The notes beneath the pieces are model-generated. The model saw only the letters and a program-made list of their open reading frames with translations, had not been told where the DNA came from and did not search any database. This document shows positions 47,702 through 59,750 of a DNA stretch of 64,000 nt, in pieces. Position numbers and translations under genes: made by a program. Location of the stretch: positions 36,518,217 to 36,582,216 of the forward strand of contig NC_133534.1 in NCBI RefSeq assembly GCF_048544455.1. Reading direction: 5' to 3'. The DNA is from Silene latifolia (Eukaryota; Streptophyta; Magnoliopsida; Caryophyllales; Caryophyllaceae). Position 1 is the first letter of the stretch. Each line of letters begins with the position of its first letter.

Positions 47702-47930
47702 TCAGCCTGCTGGCTGATTTAGGCGAGTCCTGTCACCCTGAAGAGGCTGATTCTCAGACTCAGCTAGCTGTCGTGTCAGTCTATTGACTGACTTAGGCGT
47801 ATGCCGCAATATAAGGTGGGTGGTCGTGTCAACCTGAGAGGTTGATTTAGACCAGTTGTGTCAGCCTGAAGAGGCTGATCCAGACTCAGCTATCTGCCGT
47901 GTCAGTCTGACAACTGATTTAGGCGTATGC
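47702..47930 (+). repeat. Array of six small hairpins with compensatory stem changes
   Basis: Stems: TCAGCC/GGCTGA (47702-47717), TCACCC/GGCTGA (47733-47750), TCAGTC/GACTGA (47776-47791), TCAACC/GGTTGA (47829-47845), TCAGCC/GGCTGA (47861-47878) and TCAGT/ACTGA (47902-47917), in a shared GTGTCA...TGATTTAGGCG frame. Two copies are followed by GGCGTATGCC, itself a small hairpin. It lies 220 bp after the stop of the antisense gene. Confidence 0.85.
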
Positions 47931-48616
47931 CGCAATTTTGGAATACTTAACCTTGTTCATGACGCAAGGTGTGTTCATCACGTTTAAAGCCAACAGGGGC
48001 GTAGTTTAGGCAAGTTTATCGTCGTTCTAGGACCAATGGGACGCTGCATGATTCTGGTAGCGCAGAGATCCCTAGGTTCCATATATGTGTGCATGCATGC
48101 TGGAGCCCTGATTAATTGCGATTAGTGCGAGCTACGTCCAGGGGGTGGTATCAGGGGTAGCTGGGTAAGCGTGTTTAGCTGTCAACCAGGCTCCCTTTCG
48201 TATGTTCCACAGTCCGCCTAATGAGAGTGCTCCTGATGGAGAAAGTAGGTTAGGCATGTTGGAGTGCCATGTGCCTTGTCACCCCGTGTTGGAAGTTGAC
48301 AGTCCTGCTAGATACTCTTTCAACGTACCATATACATTAGGATTCAGGGTGATGTACTTAGAGAAGCCTGAAAACAGAAAAATCCTATTAGAACGGTGTG
48401 AGGTACCTGACGCTATCTCATGGGGTACCAGAGAAATTGTGGTCCCAGGAAGCTGACAGTCCACACCATCCAATAGTAGTTTTAAAATTTGGAAAAGTCA
48501 GAGAAGCCAAGAATGAGAATGAAATTAGTAGTATGCCTACTACCAGACTTTCTTTTATTTTAAAATAATTTGACTCTTCATAGTACATTACCGTGCAAGC
48601 AGAAATCTACTTATTA
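47931..48616. other. Spacer between hairpin array and integrase end
   Basis: No supported gene. It includes a short open plus-strand frame (from 48202) without recognisable features. The integrase ends at 48617 on the other strand. Confidence 0.5.
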
Positions 48617-49298
48617 TTAAAAGTAATATCTCTTCAGGTGAAGTATGTCGCATGGGCGTTGTATGATTTGACCATCTATAGTCATCAGTCTGTATGCGCC
48701 ATGGCCAACAACTCCTTCTACCTGGTATGGTCCTTCCCATTTGTAGGCGAATTTGCCTGCCTTTTGATTTTTAGTGTTTTGGAACACTTCTCGGAGAACC
48801 AGGTCACCTACCTCCAGGAGCCTGACTTTTACATTCTTGTTGTAACTCCTGGCCACTAACTGCTTGTAGGCAGCTAGGCGTATTTTTGCACTTGCTCGCA
48901 GCTCATCTATTGTGTCCAGGCTCCTGACCATCTCTGCACTATTCAGTTCCCTTGTCATACATCCATACCTGTGAGTGGGAACTAGAACTTCTGATGGAAT
49001 GACTGCTTCCGCGCCAAACACCAGGCTGAAGGGTGTTTGGCCTGTTTCTATATTTGGCGTTGTTCTATCTGACAATAACACCAGTGGCAACTTATCTGCC
49101 CACTTTCCTCCTAACTCCTGTAACCTCCTTCCCAAATTGTTCATGATGATTTTATTGCAGGACTTAGCTTGCCCGTTAGATTTTGGAGTCCTGGGTGCTG
49201 ATTTTTTTAAGGTGATGTTCCATCTGGCACAATATCCTTCAGCATCATTGGAGATGAACTGTGAGCCATTGTCACATGATTTCTGATGGGATACCAAA
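48617..49298 (-). pseudogene. Element II integrase, C-terminal part
   Basis: Continues the integrase after the LARD insertion: FGIPSEI, a frameshift at the second catalytic Asp (DNGSQF), then NGQAKSCNKII at the position of the catalytic Glu, where the usual Glu appears as Lys (QAKS for QAES/QAE). GQTPFSLVFGAEAVIPSEV and the C-terminal module YKWEGPYQVEGVVGHGAYRL follow, ending LKRYYF. Both the frameshift and the Glu change would inactivate the enzyme. Confidence 0.85.
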
Positions 49299-52206
49299 TG
49301 TAACACCCCGTAATTTTGGACCGTTATTATTTTGCGAAAGTAATTTATTAATCAAGTAAAATTTGATATTAATGTATTTAAAGTAAAAATAATTCAAAGA
49401 AATATAATTTTATTATATTTTGAAGAAAAATATTTATTTTGATAGTTTCGAAATGTTTAAAAATAGTTTAAACCGTGTAAAAACTTTTATTTCGAAATAA
49501 GGGCGTATCGGGGGGAAAATGACAATTCTTTTGAACATTGGGTAAACGAATTTGGAAATGGGTCGTATGAGTATTCAATTTTCTTGTAATCTCGTGTTTA
49601 AAAACTTTGGTCTTGTCGGAATTTGCATTTGACCTACGGTTTTAATTATTATCGAAACGAGCTGAAACCGACTCGTAAAATCCCGACTAAACCCGCACCT
49701 TTCCTCCTTTCCCCTCCCTTTCACGCGGCACTCCCCCTTCCCCTTCATTTTTTTCTGATTTTCTTTGTTCTTCATCCTCTAACATTTCCCAAAATCATCA
49801 AAACACCATTTTATACGAAATCAAAGCTCAAATTCACCATAACTTTTGCATTTCTTATTGGATTTTCACGAAATTTACCTTTCCGGAATCCTCTCGTCGA
49901 GATCTACAACCTTGTATGTTTTAATTTCAGTTTTCTTGAAGTTGTTTTAAGACGAATTTTGGGTAAATTTCGGTATTTGTGCTTATTTGTGTGTTTTTAT
50001 TGTTTATTTAGGTGAAGAATTGGAGGACGAGTTTGGGGACTCGTATATTGTCGAGGATAGCGGCTAGTTGTTGTTAGGGTTTGGGTTTTAAAGTGCTAAT
50101 TGCTCATTTTCTAGCTTAAGGTAACATATTTCGAGTTACTCGACGAAAGATCGTCACAATCTTTGATTTTTGTATGTTTTTGTGAATTTTTAATTAAGTA
50201 GTTAATTTCACATGTTAAAATGATTGCATGCATGTTTAATTCATGCCCTTTGGATAGTTTAAGTTAATATGTTAGTATTGGGGACGATTAATTATGTTTC
50301 AGACGGTCTTATACTGAACAAAAATGGAAAAATGGGGGTGTGTGGGTGGCGGCAGCGGGCCCGGCAGCAGCCCGGCAGGCCCACGGCTGGCCCATGGCTG
50401 GCTCGGGTCGGCCCGTTGCTTGTTTCGCGGTTTTCCATGCATTGTTCGTCATTTTAGGTTCATTAATGATATGATTAGAATAAGTAATGTATGGGTAAAC
50501 TTTTGAATTAAATCAAATTAGTAGTAAAAATTATGTTAAAGGTAAAAATTATATTTATTTTGGTAGTTGCACATGTTAGTATAGGTTAGAAAATGAAATT
50601 GTAAAGATTAGGCTCAGAATGAATTATATAGCGATAATTGTAATGTTTTGTTGATTGTGCCGAAAACTGAGCCTTAGTCCCTTTGACTGATGCGATGTCA
50701 GTTAATTGAGTGATTGGTCAGCCACAATTTAACCCGTACCTGTCGCAGGGCTGGGGTTGCGGGTAAAAATTCGGTTGAATGAATTAGATAATCGGCCTTT
50801 TTCTTGTTTTAGGCCATTTATTATATTTTTATTTCACATGTGTAATTAGTTGATTTAAGTAGCTTCTTATATTGTAGAAACGGCCCTAGATTCCCTGAAG
50901 CCTTTAACATGGTTAATATTGTTAGAATTGGAAATTAGTATTGAATACTTATTGAGGATACCGTTGGATTGTTTGCTGAATAGACATTTATATAGCCTTT
51001 CACATGATAGAATGTTAGCATTTAGGTTGGTAAGTTGGACTTTTTGTCCTCTTATGGTTAAGTGGGTGTCTTACTTGTCTTGTGTGGTGTGGGCTAAAGT
51101 ATTCAAGTGGGACTAGCGGGACTAGGTCCTAGGTGAGTATTTCGGCCTTCATCATAGATAGGTCTTTATAGTCTTTGACGAGTATATGTTCACTGCTTGA
51201 TAGCCTTTGTGTTCCTGACTAGTGGATTTATATCCAAGTTGGGGCATGACCTCGTTACTTATTTTGATAGTAAGTGGTCAGCTTAAGTACTAGCCAACCC
51301 TTTGGTGGACTCCTTAGGGTACTCACTTTGTTTTAGAAAAAATGTGGGTCTTGGGTGCGGTGGTGTGTATCCGCATGTCTAGGTCTGCGCAGATTTTAGG
51401 CTAGGGTTGTTTGTGTCTTGGCCATGTTTTATTAATATTAACCGCTGAGCCAAGATACCGGTTCGATTACCTTCCCTACCTCGTGGTATAGACTCGAGTT
51501 ACAAAGTGACTATTGACGGTACTAAGAACTTATGCCTGTCTTTGATATATTGCCCTTTCTTGTTTGATGATTCTATGAATCATAGAAGGTGAGATGCAAG
51601 CCGGCTATGGTTGATAGAGTTTGGATTACAATTTGTTATATGTTTCACATGATAGTTTAAATTGGTCAATTTAGTATTCATATGTCATAATACTAGGAAA
51701 TTAGATTAATTGTCATATTGTTTACATGTTTTACTACATGTTACATTAATTATGACGATTCGTGGCTGGGAGGACTCGAAGTTACTCCCCACTGAATTGT
51801 GGCTTTCGTGTTTGTATAAAATGCGATTGACAGGTTGTTGATGCTTTGTTGGGGTCACAGACGAGCTAGTGAGCATATGGAACCTTGGACCTAGTTTTGG
51901 CTATTCTTATAGTAAACCTTTTAACTTTTGGTTTTGTATATAATTTGAAGGGACATATATCTCCCTTTTCTATTTTTGGGTTTTTATCATTACATTTTCT
52001 TATCGTTAGCATTGGCATGTAAATTAGTTCGTTAGCATTGCAGGTTTTGGCACCCGCCTCTTGGGAATGTTGGAAATGTTGTGATTGGTTTAGAATTTTT
52101 TTTGAAATTACAGGTTTTTATATAGTTGGACCAATTACAAACATATCCTACCAGTTTTTCCGTAGATTTTAGGTGTTTATTTATCGCGTTATTTAAGGGT
52201 GTCACA
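49299..52206 (+). repeat. 5' LTR of the LARD-like element
   Basis: TGTAACACCCCGTAATTTTG ... AAGGGTGTCACA, 2908 bp, nearly identical to the 3' copy. Contains a strongly GC-rich island at about 50340-50420 in otherwise AT-rich sequence. Confidence 0.95.
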
Positions 52207-52208
52207 GT

Positions 52209-52220
52209 TGGTATCAGAGC
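52209..52220 (+). other. Primer binding site of the LARD-like element
   Basis: TGGTATCAGAGC, the classic initiator-Met tRNA-complementary site, two bases after the 5' LTR. Confidence 0.95.
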
Positions 52221-55200
52221 TTATTTGCTCCCGACGCACGTTTGTGCACCCCACCTAAAATCACTTGACCTTTAAATAATAAACTTGAGAGATGGGTAGG
52301 ATGGGTAGAGTTAGGATTTTATGTGGTAGTCTGTTTGTGATTGCTAATTGTTAGGTTTGTTGATTGTTAGTTATTAATTTTGGTGCCGTTAAAGATTGGT
52401 TATGCCAAATGAAGAATGCTTCCACTTTCTCGATATTTATTTCCGTATTCAGTGTATCTTACCTTAATCTTCCAATTTCGTTGTTCATTCGTCTTTCAAA
52501 TTCCTCTTATCTCGCCTTGGTAACTACTCTTCAATTCTTTCTCCTGATTCATCCTTGGTTCGTTTTCTCCTTATAACAAAAGTCCATGTGGACACCTTCC
52601 TTTTATTCCGCAGGATAGTCCCCTTGTTCAAGAGAACCCGGTTTTGAGAGAATGTAACTTTGGAGGGCGTGAACGAGTTGAGAAATTGATTGTTTAAGGT
52701 TTGAGTTGTATAGGAGAATATAACTTGGGATCCTTTGGTTAGTCTTGTTAGTTGTACTTGATATGGGAGCCTAGTGAGTTGAGAAACACCTTGGGATTTA
52801 TGACTATTGAGAGCTTGTTTGTTATAGATGATTGAGCATAGGTACTACCTTAGCACATAAGATGGGATGAACTTGAGCTATTTCATTTGAGAGTCTCGAT
52901 GTTTCTTGTGGAGAATTAAAGGAATAATAGTTAGCCCTAAACCTTGTAGACTTTGAAAGGAATACAATTAGACATTGATGTTGCTTAATGGATTGGTATC
53001 GTACTTTGGAATTAGTTAGTTTGTTAAACCTTTTGAGTTGACCAAATCTAGTATAGAGTAGCCCTTGTTGACCTTTCGAAATTTGAGAACACGTGGTTGA
53101 CCTTATTAATCATATCTGAATTTAGGAATTTTGGTGGAATGTTGTTCGATGTAGTTTGTGAGTTCAAAAATGTGATTCTAATTTATGGTATCGGAGACTA
53201 GAAGTATTAAGTGGTGAGATGATGGAGTAAACAAGCCATGGTACTTGGGGATGACATAGTAACTGAAGTTCAATGACGAGAATTGTAAAGGAGATACTTT
53301 GGGACTTGGATGGTAACGAATGAATTTGTGTGGTGAATTGATTTTGGCTCTTAGAACCAATTGAGTTGAGGAATACCTACCATTGTGGAGTCCTTGTTAG
53401 TCTTATAATTTGGTAGACTTTTGGGGCTTGGTTGAGCACCTTAGTAATGTAACCTTATCATATCGATCATAAGCTTTGATGAGTGTTTGGTAAGCGGTAA
53501 CCCTTTCATTGTGCCGCTTCTATTCTCCTTTCCTTCTCTTTAACGTTCGTAGAACCTTGTTTTTATGCCAAATTTTACGTATCTTCTTCTTGCCCGAAAT
53601 AACTTCTTAACTTGAATACCTCTTATTTATGTCAACCGTTATCTTTACGGACCGACTCCTTAGTTTCCTAATTTATCAGATTCATGCACCCTTCGGAAAT
53701 GTTTTACCGTTTCTCTATTCCATTATCACTCCTTATCTCCTTAGTATAGTTGGTACCTTGTTGACCATGTTTACAGAGTTAGTGAGATGTGACTTGAGGA
53801 TATAGGATTGACTAAGTAGTCGAGTTTGTGTTTGGCTTCCATAATCACTTTGGAGATGAGGGTTTGATAATGTATATGTTAATGTGTGAGAAATGTTAAA
53901 TGTGGGATTATTAGTTGGTTTTAGTGAGTGATATTGGTTACTACTTGAGGTATGGTATGAGAGTGAGAGTAAGCTACATTATTGGGAGGTTTTAGCGCTT
54001 GTTTTGGTAACTAGAAAGGGTAATGGTATGGTTGACACCAATTGTTAGGCTAAGGAACATAATTTCAATTTATGGTTTTAGGAACTCTGAGGTGATAAAG
54101 TGTTGTTACAATTATGACCTTGTTCCTTGAGAATTTGATGGTAAGTAAGTTTAGGATATCAAATTTGAAAGAATACTTCTTGGGGATGTTGATGACCAGA
54201 ATGGATTGGTAATGTGATTTGGTATTAGTTGGCTCTTGAAAGTTCTTGAGTTGAGAGAGACTTAGTATTGAGAAGAATTTGTTAATCCTATAGTTTTATA
54301 GACCTTGAGGTCGCACTGAATACTTGAGATGATGGGACGGTGTTGTAGCTGAGTATAGCTGAGTGTAGTTCCGCTTTTGGCAATCCTTAATAAGTAAAAG
54401 GATAGAGGAACGTGAGATCCTATTGATTTTTTGGATTTTGGGGTTGGTATGTTACTACCTTGTTTTGAAATGAAAACCTTGTAGAATATTTGAGGAACCC
54501 ATAGTTGACACTAGTTGTATACGAATATAACTTTGTTGGAAGCCTTGACCTTAGGCTTGTAAAAGTTGTTTTTGAATGTTATTGTAAATTTGGATCTTAT
54601 ATTTAATCCTTTGAGGGATCTTTCTATTGGAATGGGAATATTGTTGGGAAGTAGGATTATGAATCTTGAGTAAACCGATCAGATGATTTGTGTGGTGAAC
54701 CCATTTATCTTATAGTTAGTGCTAATTATGGATTGGATAGTGCAACTTGTTGCTTGTGGGTTGGTTTCAAGCATGAATGCGTTTTGGGAATTTTGAATCT
54801 TGGTAAGGGTATAATATTGTTACTAGTTTCGACTTTGGATTTTGATTTTGTTCGGTGGAGGATATTGGTGAAAACATTTTGATTGGGAAATGGTTAAGTT
54901 AATTGTAGAGGATAGGATTGTCTTAAGGATTAGCTTATGCGTAGACTTGTCGATGAGTGGTTTAGATGGCTCTTTGGATTAGTGTGGCTTCTGGTTGTTG
55001 CCCTGTTGATGTTCGGAGGACCTAGTAGGATGACTCTGTGGTTGGAAAATTGAGTGAACCTTTCTCGATGTACCGATCTTCCTAATTCCGATCTCCGACA
55101 ATTGTCATTCTTGCTATTCTGGCTTGTTTCGTTGTGTTCGCCTTTATGGAACTCATTTGACCTCTTGAGTGAAGCGTCTTGTTCGTTGACATCTTTATTG

Positions 55201-55827
55201 ACTTCATCCAAAAATTCCACCTTTAAGAGTTCAATTCCTTCTTGTCTGTTGGGTGTGAGTTCCCTATCGCGACTTGCACTTCTCGTTCCCGAGTTGTTTT
55301 CCATCTTGCATAGATTTTATATAGTTTGAGTAAACTTTTGATTCATTTTTCCTTAATTTGGAGTTAAATCTACAAATTGACCTCTTTCTATAACATTTGA
55401 AAATGATTTCTCACTCTCTTTCAACCCTAGTGTTCGATTGGATACTTAAGCTATTTCTCGTTTTGTGTAATGATTCCTTTTTCTTACTCTTTTTCCGCGT
55501 TACTAAGCCGTATTTAATCGTACTTAGTAAAGATAGTATTCTTACTATAGAACTTTGAACTAAAATTTTGAAAATGCTTTTATAATTTTTAATGGTTTTA
55601 ACATTAGTTAATGTTAAATCTCGTTGTTGGAGACGTCCCAATAATGGGTTTTCTCATTTATTGGTGTAGAAATATTTTTATATCTTGATATGAATGTGGA
55701 TGTTCTTGTCTGATCAACGAGAATATCACCGTTTCATTGAAAAGATACCTATATTTTCTTATGATTATATTATTATGATGTTGTATACTATAATTTCTCC
55801 TTCTAAGTTTCGAGGACGAAACTTTTT
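52221..55827 (+). other. Non-coding interior of the LARD-like element
   Basis: No frame longer than about 125 codons and no retroelement protein motif. Similar word orders (such as ATTTATGGTATCGGAGACT / ATTTATGGTTTTAGGAACT, then GGCTCTT and GTTGAG blocks) at about 53170-53420 and 54070-54320 suggest an old internal duplication. A minus frame at 54930-55304, rich in Asn/Glu/Arg, is not recognised. Confidence 0.6.
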
Positions 55828-55842
55828 AAAAGAAGGGGTGAT
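55828..55842 (+). other. Polypurine tract of the LARD-like element
   Basis: AAAAGAAGGGGTGAT directly before the 3' LTR. Confidence 0.8.
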
Positions 55843-58753
55843 TGTAACACCCCGTAATTTTGGACCGTTATTATTTTGCGAAAGTAATTTATTAATCAAG
55901 TAAAATTTGATATTAATGTATTTAAAGTAAAAATAATTCAAAAAAATATAATTTTATTATATTTTGAAGAAAAGTATTTATTTTAATAGTTTCGAAATGT
56001 TTAAAAATAGTTTAAACCGTGTAAAAACTTTTATTTCGAAATAAGGGCGTATCGGGGGGAAAATGACAATTCTTTTGAACATTGGGTAAACGAATTTGGA
56101 AATGGGTCGTATGAGTATTCAATTTTCTTGTAATCTCGTGTTTAAAAACTTTGGTCTTGTCGGAATTTGCATTTGACCTACGGTTTTAATTATTATCGAA
56201 ACGAGCTGAAACCGACTCGTAAAATCCCGACTAAACCCGCACCTTTCCTCCTTTCCCCTCCCTTTCACGCGGCACTCCCCCTTCCCCTTCATTTTTTTCT
56301 GATTTTCTTTGTTCTTCATCCTCTAACATTTCCCAAAATCATCAAAACACCATTTTATACGAAATCAAAGCTCAAATTCACCATAACTTTTGCATTTCTT
56401 ATTGGATTTTCACGAAATTTACCTTTCCGGAATCCTCTCGTCGAGATCTACAACCTTGTATGTTTTAATTTCAGTTTTCTTGAAGTTGTTTTAAGACGAA
56501 TTTTGGGTAAATTTCGGTATTTGTGCTTATTTGTGTGTTTTTATTGTTTATTTAGGTGAAGAATTGGAGGACGAGTTTGGGGACTCGTATATTGTCGAGG
56601 ATAGCGGCTAGTTGTTGTTAGGGTTTGGGTTTTAAAGTGCTAATTGCTCATTTTCTAGCTTAAGGTAACATATTTCGAGTTACTCGACGAAAGATCGTCA
56701 CAATCTTTGATTTTTGTATGTTTTTGTGAATTTTTAATTAAGTAGTTAATTTCACATGTTAAAATGATTGCATGCATGTTTAATTCATGCCCTTTGGATA
56801 GTTTAAGTTAATATGTTAGTATTGGGGACGATTAATTATGTTTCAGACGGTCTTATACTGAACAAAAATGGAAAAATGGGGGTGTGTGGGTGGCGGCAGC
56901 GGGCCCGGCAGCAGCCCGGCAGGCCCACGGCTGGCCCATGGCTGGCTCGGGTCGGCCCGTTGCTTGTTTCGCGGTTTTCCATGCATTGTTCGTCATTTTA
57001 GGTTCATTAATGATATGATTAGAATAAGTAATGTATGGGTAAACTTTTGAATTAAATCAAATTAGTAGTAAAAATTATGTTAAAGGTAAAAATTATATTT
57101 ATTTTGGTAGTTGCACATGTTAGTATAGGTTAGAAAATGAAATTGTAAAGATTAGGCTCAGAATGAATTATATAGCGATAATTGTAATGTTTTGTTGATT
57201 GTCCGAAAATCGAGCCTTAGTCCCTTTGATCGATGCGATGTCGATTAAAGTGAGTGATTGGTCACCACAATTTAACCCGCACTGCTCGCCAGCAGGTGGG
57301 GTTGCGGGTAAAAATTCGGTTGAATGAATTAGATAATCGGCCTTTTTCTTGTTTTAGGCCATTTATTATATTTTTATTTCACATGTGTAATTAGTTGATT
57401 TAAGTAGCTTCTTATATTGTAGAAACGGCCCTAGATTCCCTGAAGCCTTTAACATGGTTAATATTGTTAGAATTGGAAATTAGTATTGAATACTTATTGA
57501 GGATACCGTTGGATTGTTTGCTGAATAGACATTTATATAGCCTTTCACATGATAGAATGTTAGCATTTAGGTTGGTAAGTTGGACTTTTTGTCCTCTTAT
57601 GGTTAAGTGGGTGTCTTACTTGTCTTGTGTGGTGTGGGCTAAAGTATTCAAGTGGGACTAGTGGGACTAGGTCCTAGGTGAGTATTTCGGCCTTCATCAT
57701 AGATAGGTCTTTATAGTCTTTGACGAGTATATGTTCACTGCTTGATAGCCTTTGTGTTCCTGACTAGTGGATTTATATCCAAGTTGGGGCATGACCTCGT
57801 TACTTATTTTGATAGTAAGTGGTCAGCTTAAGTACTAGCCAACCCTTTGGTGGACTCCTTAGGGTACTCACTTTGTTTTAGAAAAATTGTGGGTCTTGGG
57901 TGCGGTGGTGTGTATCCGCATGTCTAGGTCTCTGCAGATTTTAGGCTAGGGTTGTGTTGTGTCTTGGCCATGTTTTATTAATATTAACCGGCCGAGCCAA
58001 GATACCGGTTCGATTACCTTCCCTACCTCGTGGTATAGACTCGAGTTACAAAGTGACTATTGACGGTACTAAGAACTTATGCCTGTCTTTGATATATTGC
58101 CCTTTCTTGTTTGATGATTCTATGAATCATAGAAGGTGAGATGCAAGCCGGCTATGGTTGATAGAGTTTGGATTACAATTTGTTATATGTTTCACATGAT
58201 AGTTTAAATTGGTCAATTTAGTATTCATATGTCATAATACTAGGAAATTAGATTAATTGTCATATTGTTTACATGTTTTACTACATGTTACATTAATTAT
58301 GACGATTCGTGGCTAGGAGGACTCGAAGTTACTCCCCACTGAATTGTGGCTTTCGTGTTTGTATAAAATGCGATTGACAGGTTGTTGATGCTTTGTTGGG
58401 GTCACAGACGAGCTAGTGAGCATATGGAACCTTGGACCTAGTTTTGGCTATTCTTATAGTAAACCTTTTAACTTTTGGTTTTGTATATAATTTGAAGGGA
58501 CATATGTCTCCCTTTTCTATTTTTGGGTTTGTATCATTACATTTTCTTATCGTTAGCATTGGCATGTAAATTAGTTCGTTAGCATTGCAGGTTTTGGCAC
58601 CCGCCTCTTGGGAATGTTGGAAATGTTGTGATTGGTTTAGAAATTTTTTTGAAATTACAGGTTTTTATATAGTTGAACCAATTACAAACATATCCTACCA
58701 GTTTTTCCGTAGATTTTAGGTGTTTATTTATCGCGTTATTTAAGGGTGTCACA
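55843..58753 (+). repeat. 3' LTR of the LARD-like element
   Basis: 2911 bp, same ends as the 5' LTR. Differences from the 5' copy cluster at about 57197-57300. Confidence 0.95.
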
Positions 58754-58758
58754 CCAAA

Positions 58759-59426
58759 CCTGCAGATGATATTACGTTTTATGAAAGAGATGACTTGTTT
58801 GTCCTTTACTTCTGTGAATACTTCCGCCTCTATCCATTTGGAGAAGTAATATGTCATTGCTAGCATCCATATTCTGTTTCCTATAGCTCTTGGTAGGGGG
58901 CCTACTATGTCCATGCCCCACGTCATGAACAACCCGGGGAAATTATAGGATGCAAGGGCTCTGCTGGCTGGTAGATCATTGGTGCTGAGCGCTGGCAGGC
59001 GTCACACTTACGTGCGTATTCTGCTGCATCTGCCTTCATTGTGGGCCATAAGTATCCTTGTCTGAGAGCTTTATTTGACAGACTCCTGCTCCCTGTATGG
59101 TTTCCACATTCGCCACTATGGAGAGCATGTAACACAGTCTGCGCCTCCTCCTTGTACACCGTAAGTAGGGACTTGCCAGTGACTTCCTGAATAGTATATC
59201 GTCAATAAGTATAAACCTGTAGGCTTTTATTTTGAAAGCCCTTGCTTCCTTCTTGTCATCTGGCAGCTTATTATGCCGCAGCCAGTCTAGGTAAGGTGTG
59301 CGCCAATCCCAATCGCCTGCCTATACAGCGGGTTGGTCAGGTGGCTGGTTGGCTGTCTGAGAAACTTCCCCGGCCTCCGTGGCTGTCTGAACTCCTATTT
59401 CGTCCTGTTGATCCTCCATCTCTCCT
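58759..59426 (-). pseudogene. Element II integrase, N-terminal part
   Basis: The zinc-binding HHCC region is plain (HSGECGNHTGS ... CDACQRSAP), followed after a frameshift near 58930 by the catalytic core start WGMDIVGPLP and KWIEAEVFTEV. The frame meets the LARD insertion at ICRFG and resumes at 49298. Confidence 0.85.
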
Positions 59427-59750
59427 TTATCTATTTCGTCTGTCTTCTGGATAGAAGGTTCCAGCATGTGCGCGATGGGAATGCTGGATTAGTTCTGTCG
59501 GTTTGAACGTTGCCCCCAGAGTTGGTAGGGCATCTGCTTCCACATTTTGATCTCTGGGGATCTGCTTAAGCTTGCAAGTTTCGAATTTCTGCTTTAACTC
59601 CTTTGCTACTTTCAAGTATGCATTCATCTTTGAATCTCTGGCAATAAACTCATCATTCACGTGGTTGACTATTAGTACAGAGTCACTGGATATGTGCAGG
59701 TGCCTGACTCCTAATTCCAGAGCTAGCTGCATTCCTAATATCAAGGCCTC
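59427..59750 (-). pseudogene. Element II second RNase H, C-terminal part
   Basis: GMQLALELGVRHLHISSDSV, QIPRDQNVEADALPTLG: the end of a plant-type RNase H with the conserved Asp residues. Separated from its first half by the LINE insertion. Confidence 0.8.

Larger units (their letters stand above)
49299..58753 (+). mobile_element. Large retrotransposon derivative (LARD-like), 9.5 kb, complete and non-coding
   Basis: Two LTRs of 2.91 kb flank a 3.64-kb interior with a tRNA-Met primer site and a polypurine tract but no gag or pol. A CCAAA duplication lies at 49294-49298 and 58754-58758. The LTR start TGTAACACCCCG and the pre-LTR text TTTCGAGGACGAAAC resemble Tekay/Del-type chromoviruses, from which it may derive. 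Because it lacks coding capacity it would need proteins in trans. Confidence 0.9.

Noticed and set aside
48202..48456. 84-codon plus-strand frame near the integrase end
   Set aside because: No similarity to known families noticed; it lies in the untranslated 3' region of the element.
49575..50015. Short frames present identically in both LARD LTRs (also 56119-56559)
   Set aside because: They are identical because the LTRs are duplicates; no domain, and both strands are equally open.
52209..52220. tRNA gene
   Set aside because: Only the short tRNA-complementary primer site is present; no cloverleaf was seen here or elsewhere in the window.
54930..55304. Asn/Glu-rich minus-strand frame in the LARD interior
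   Set aside because: 124 codons with no recognised motif in a non-coding interior; kept only as a note.
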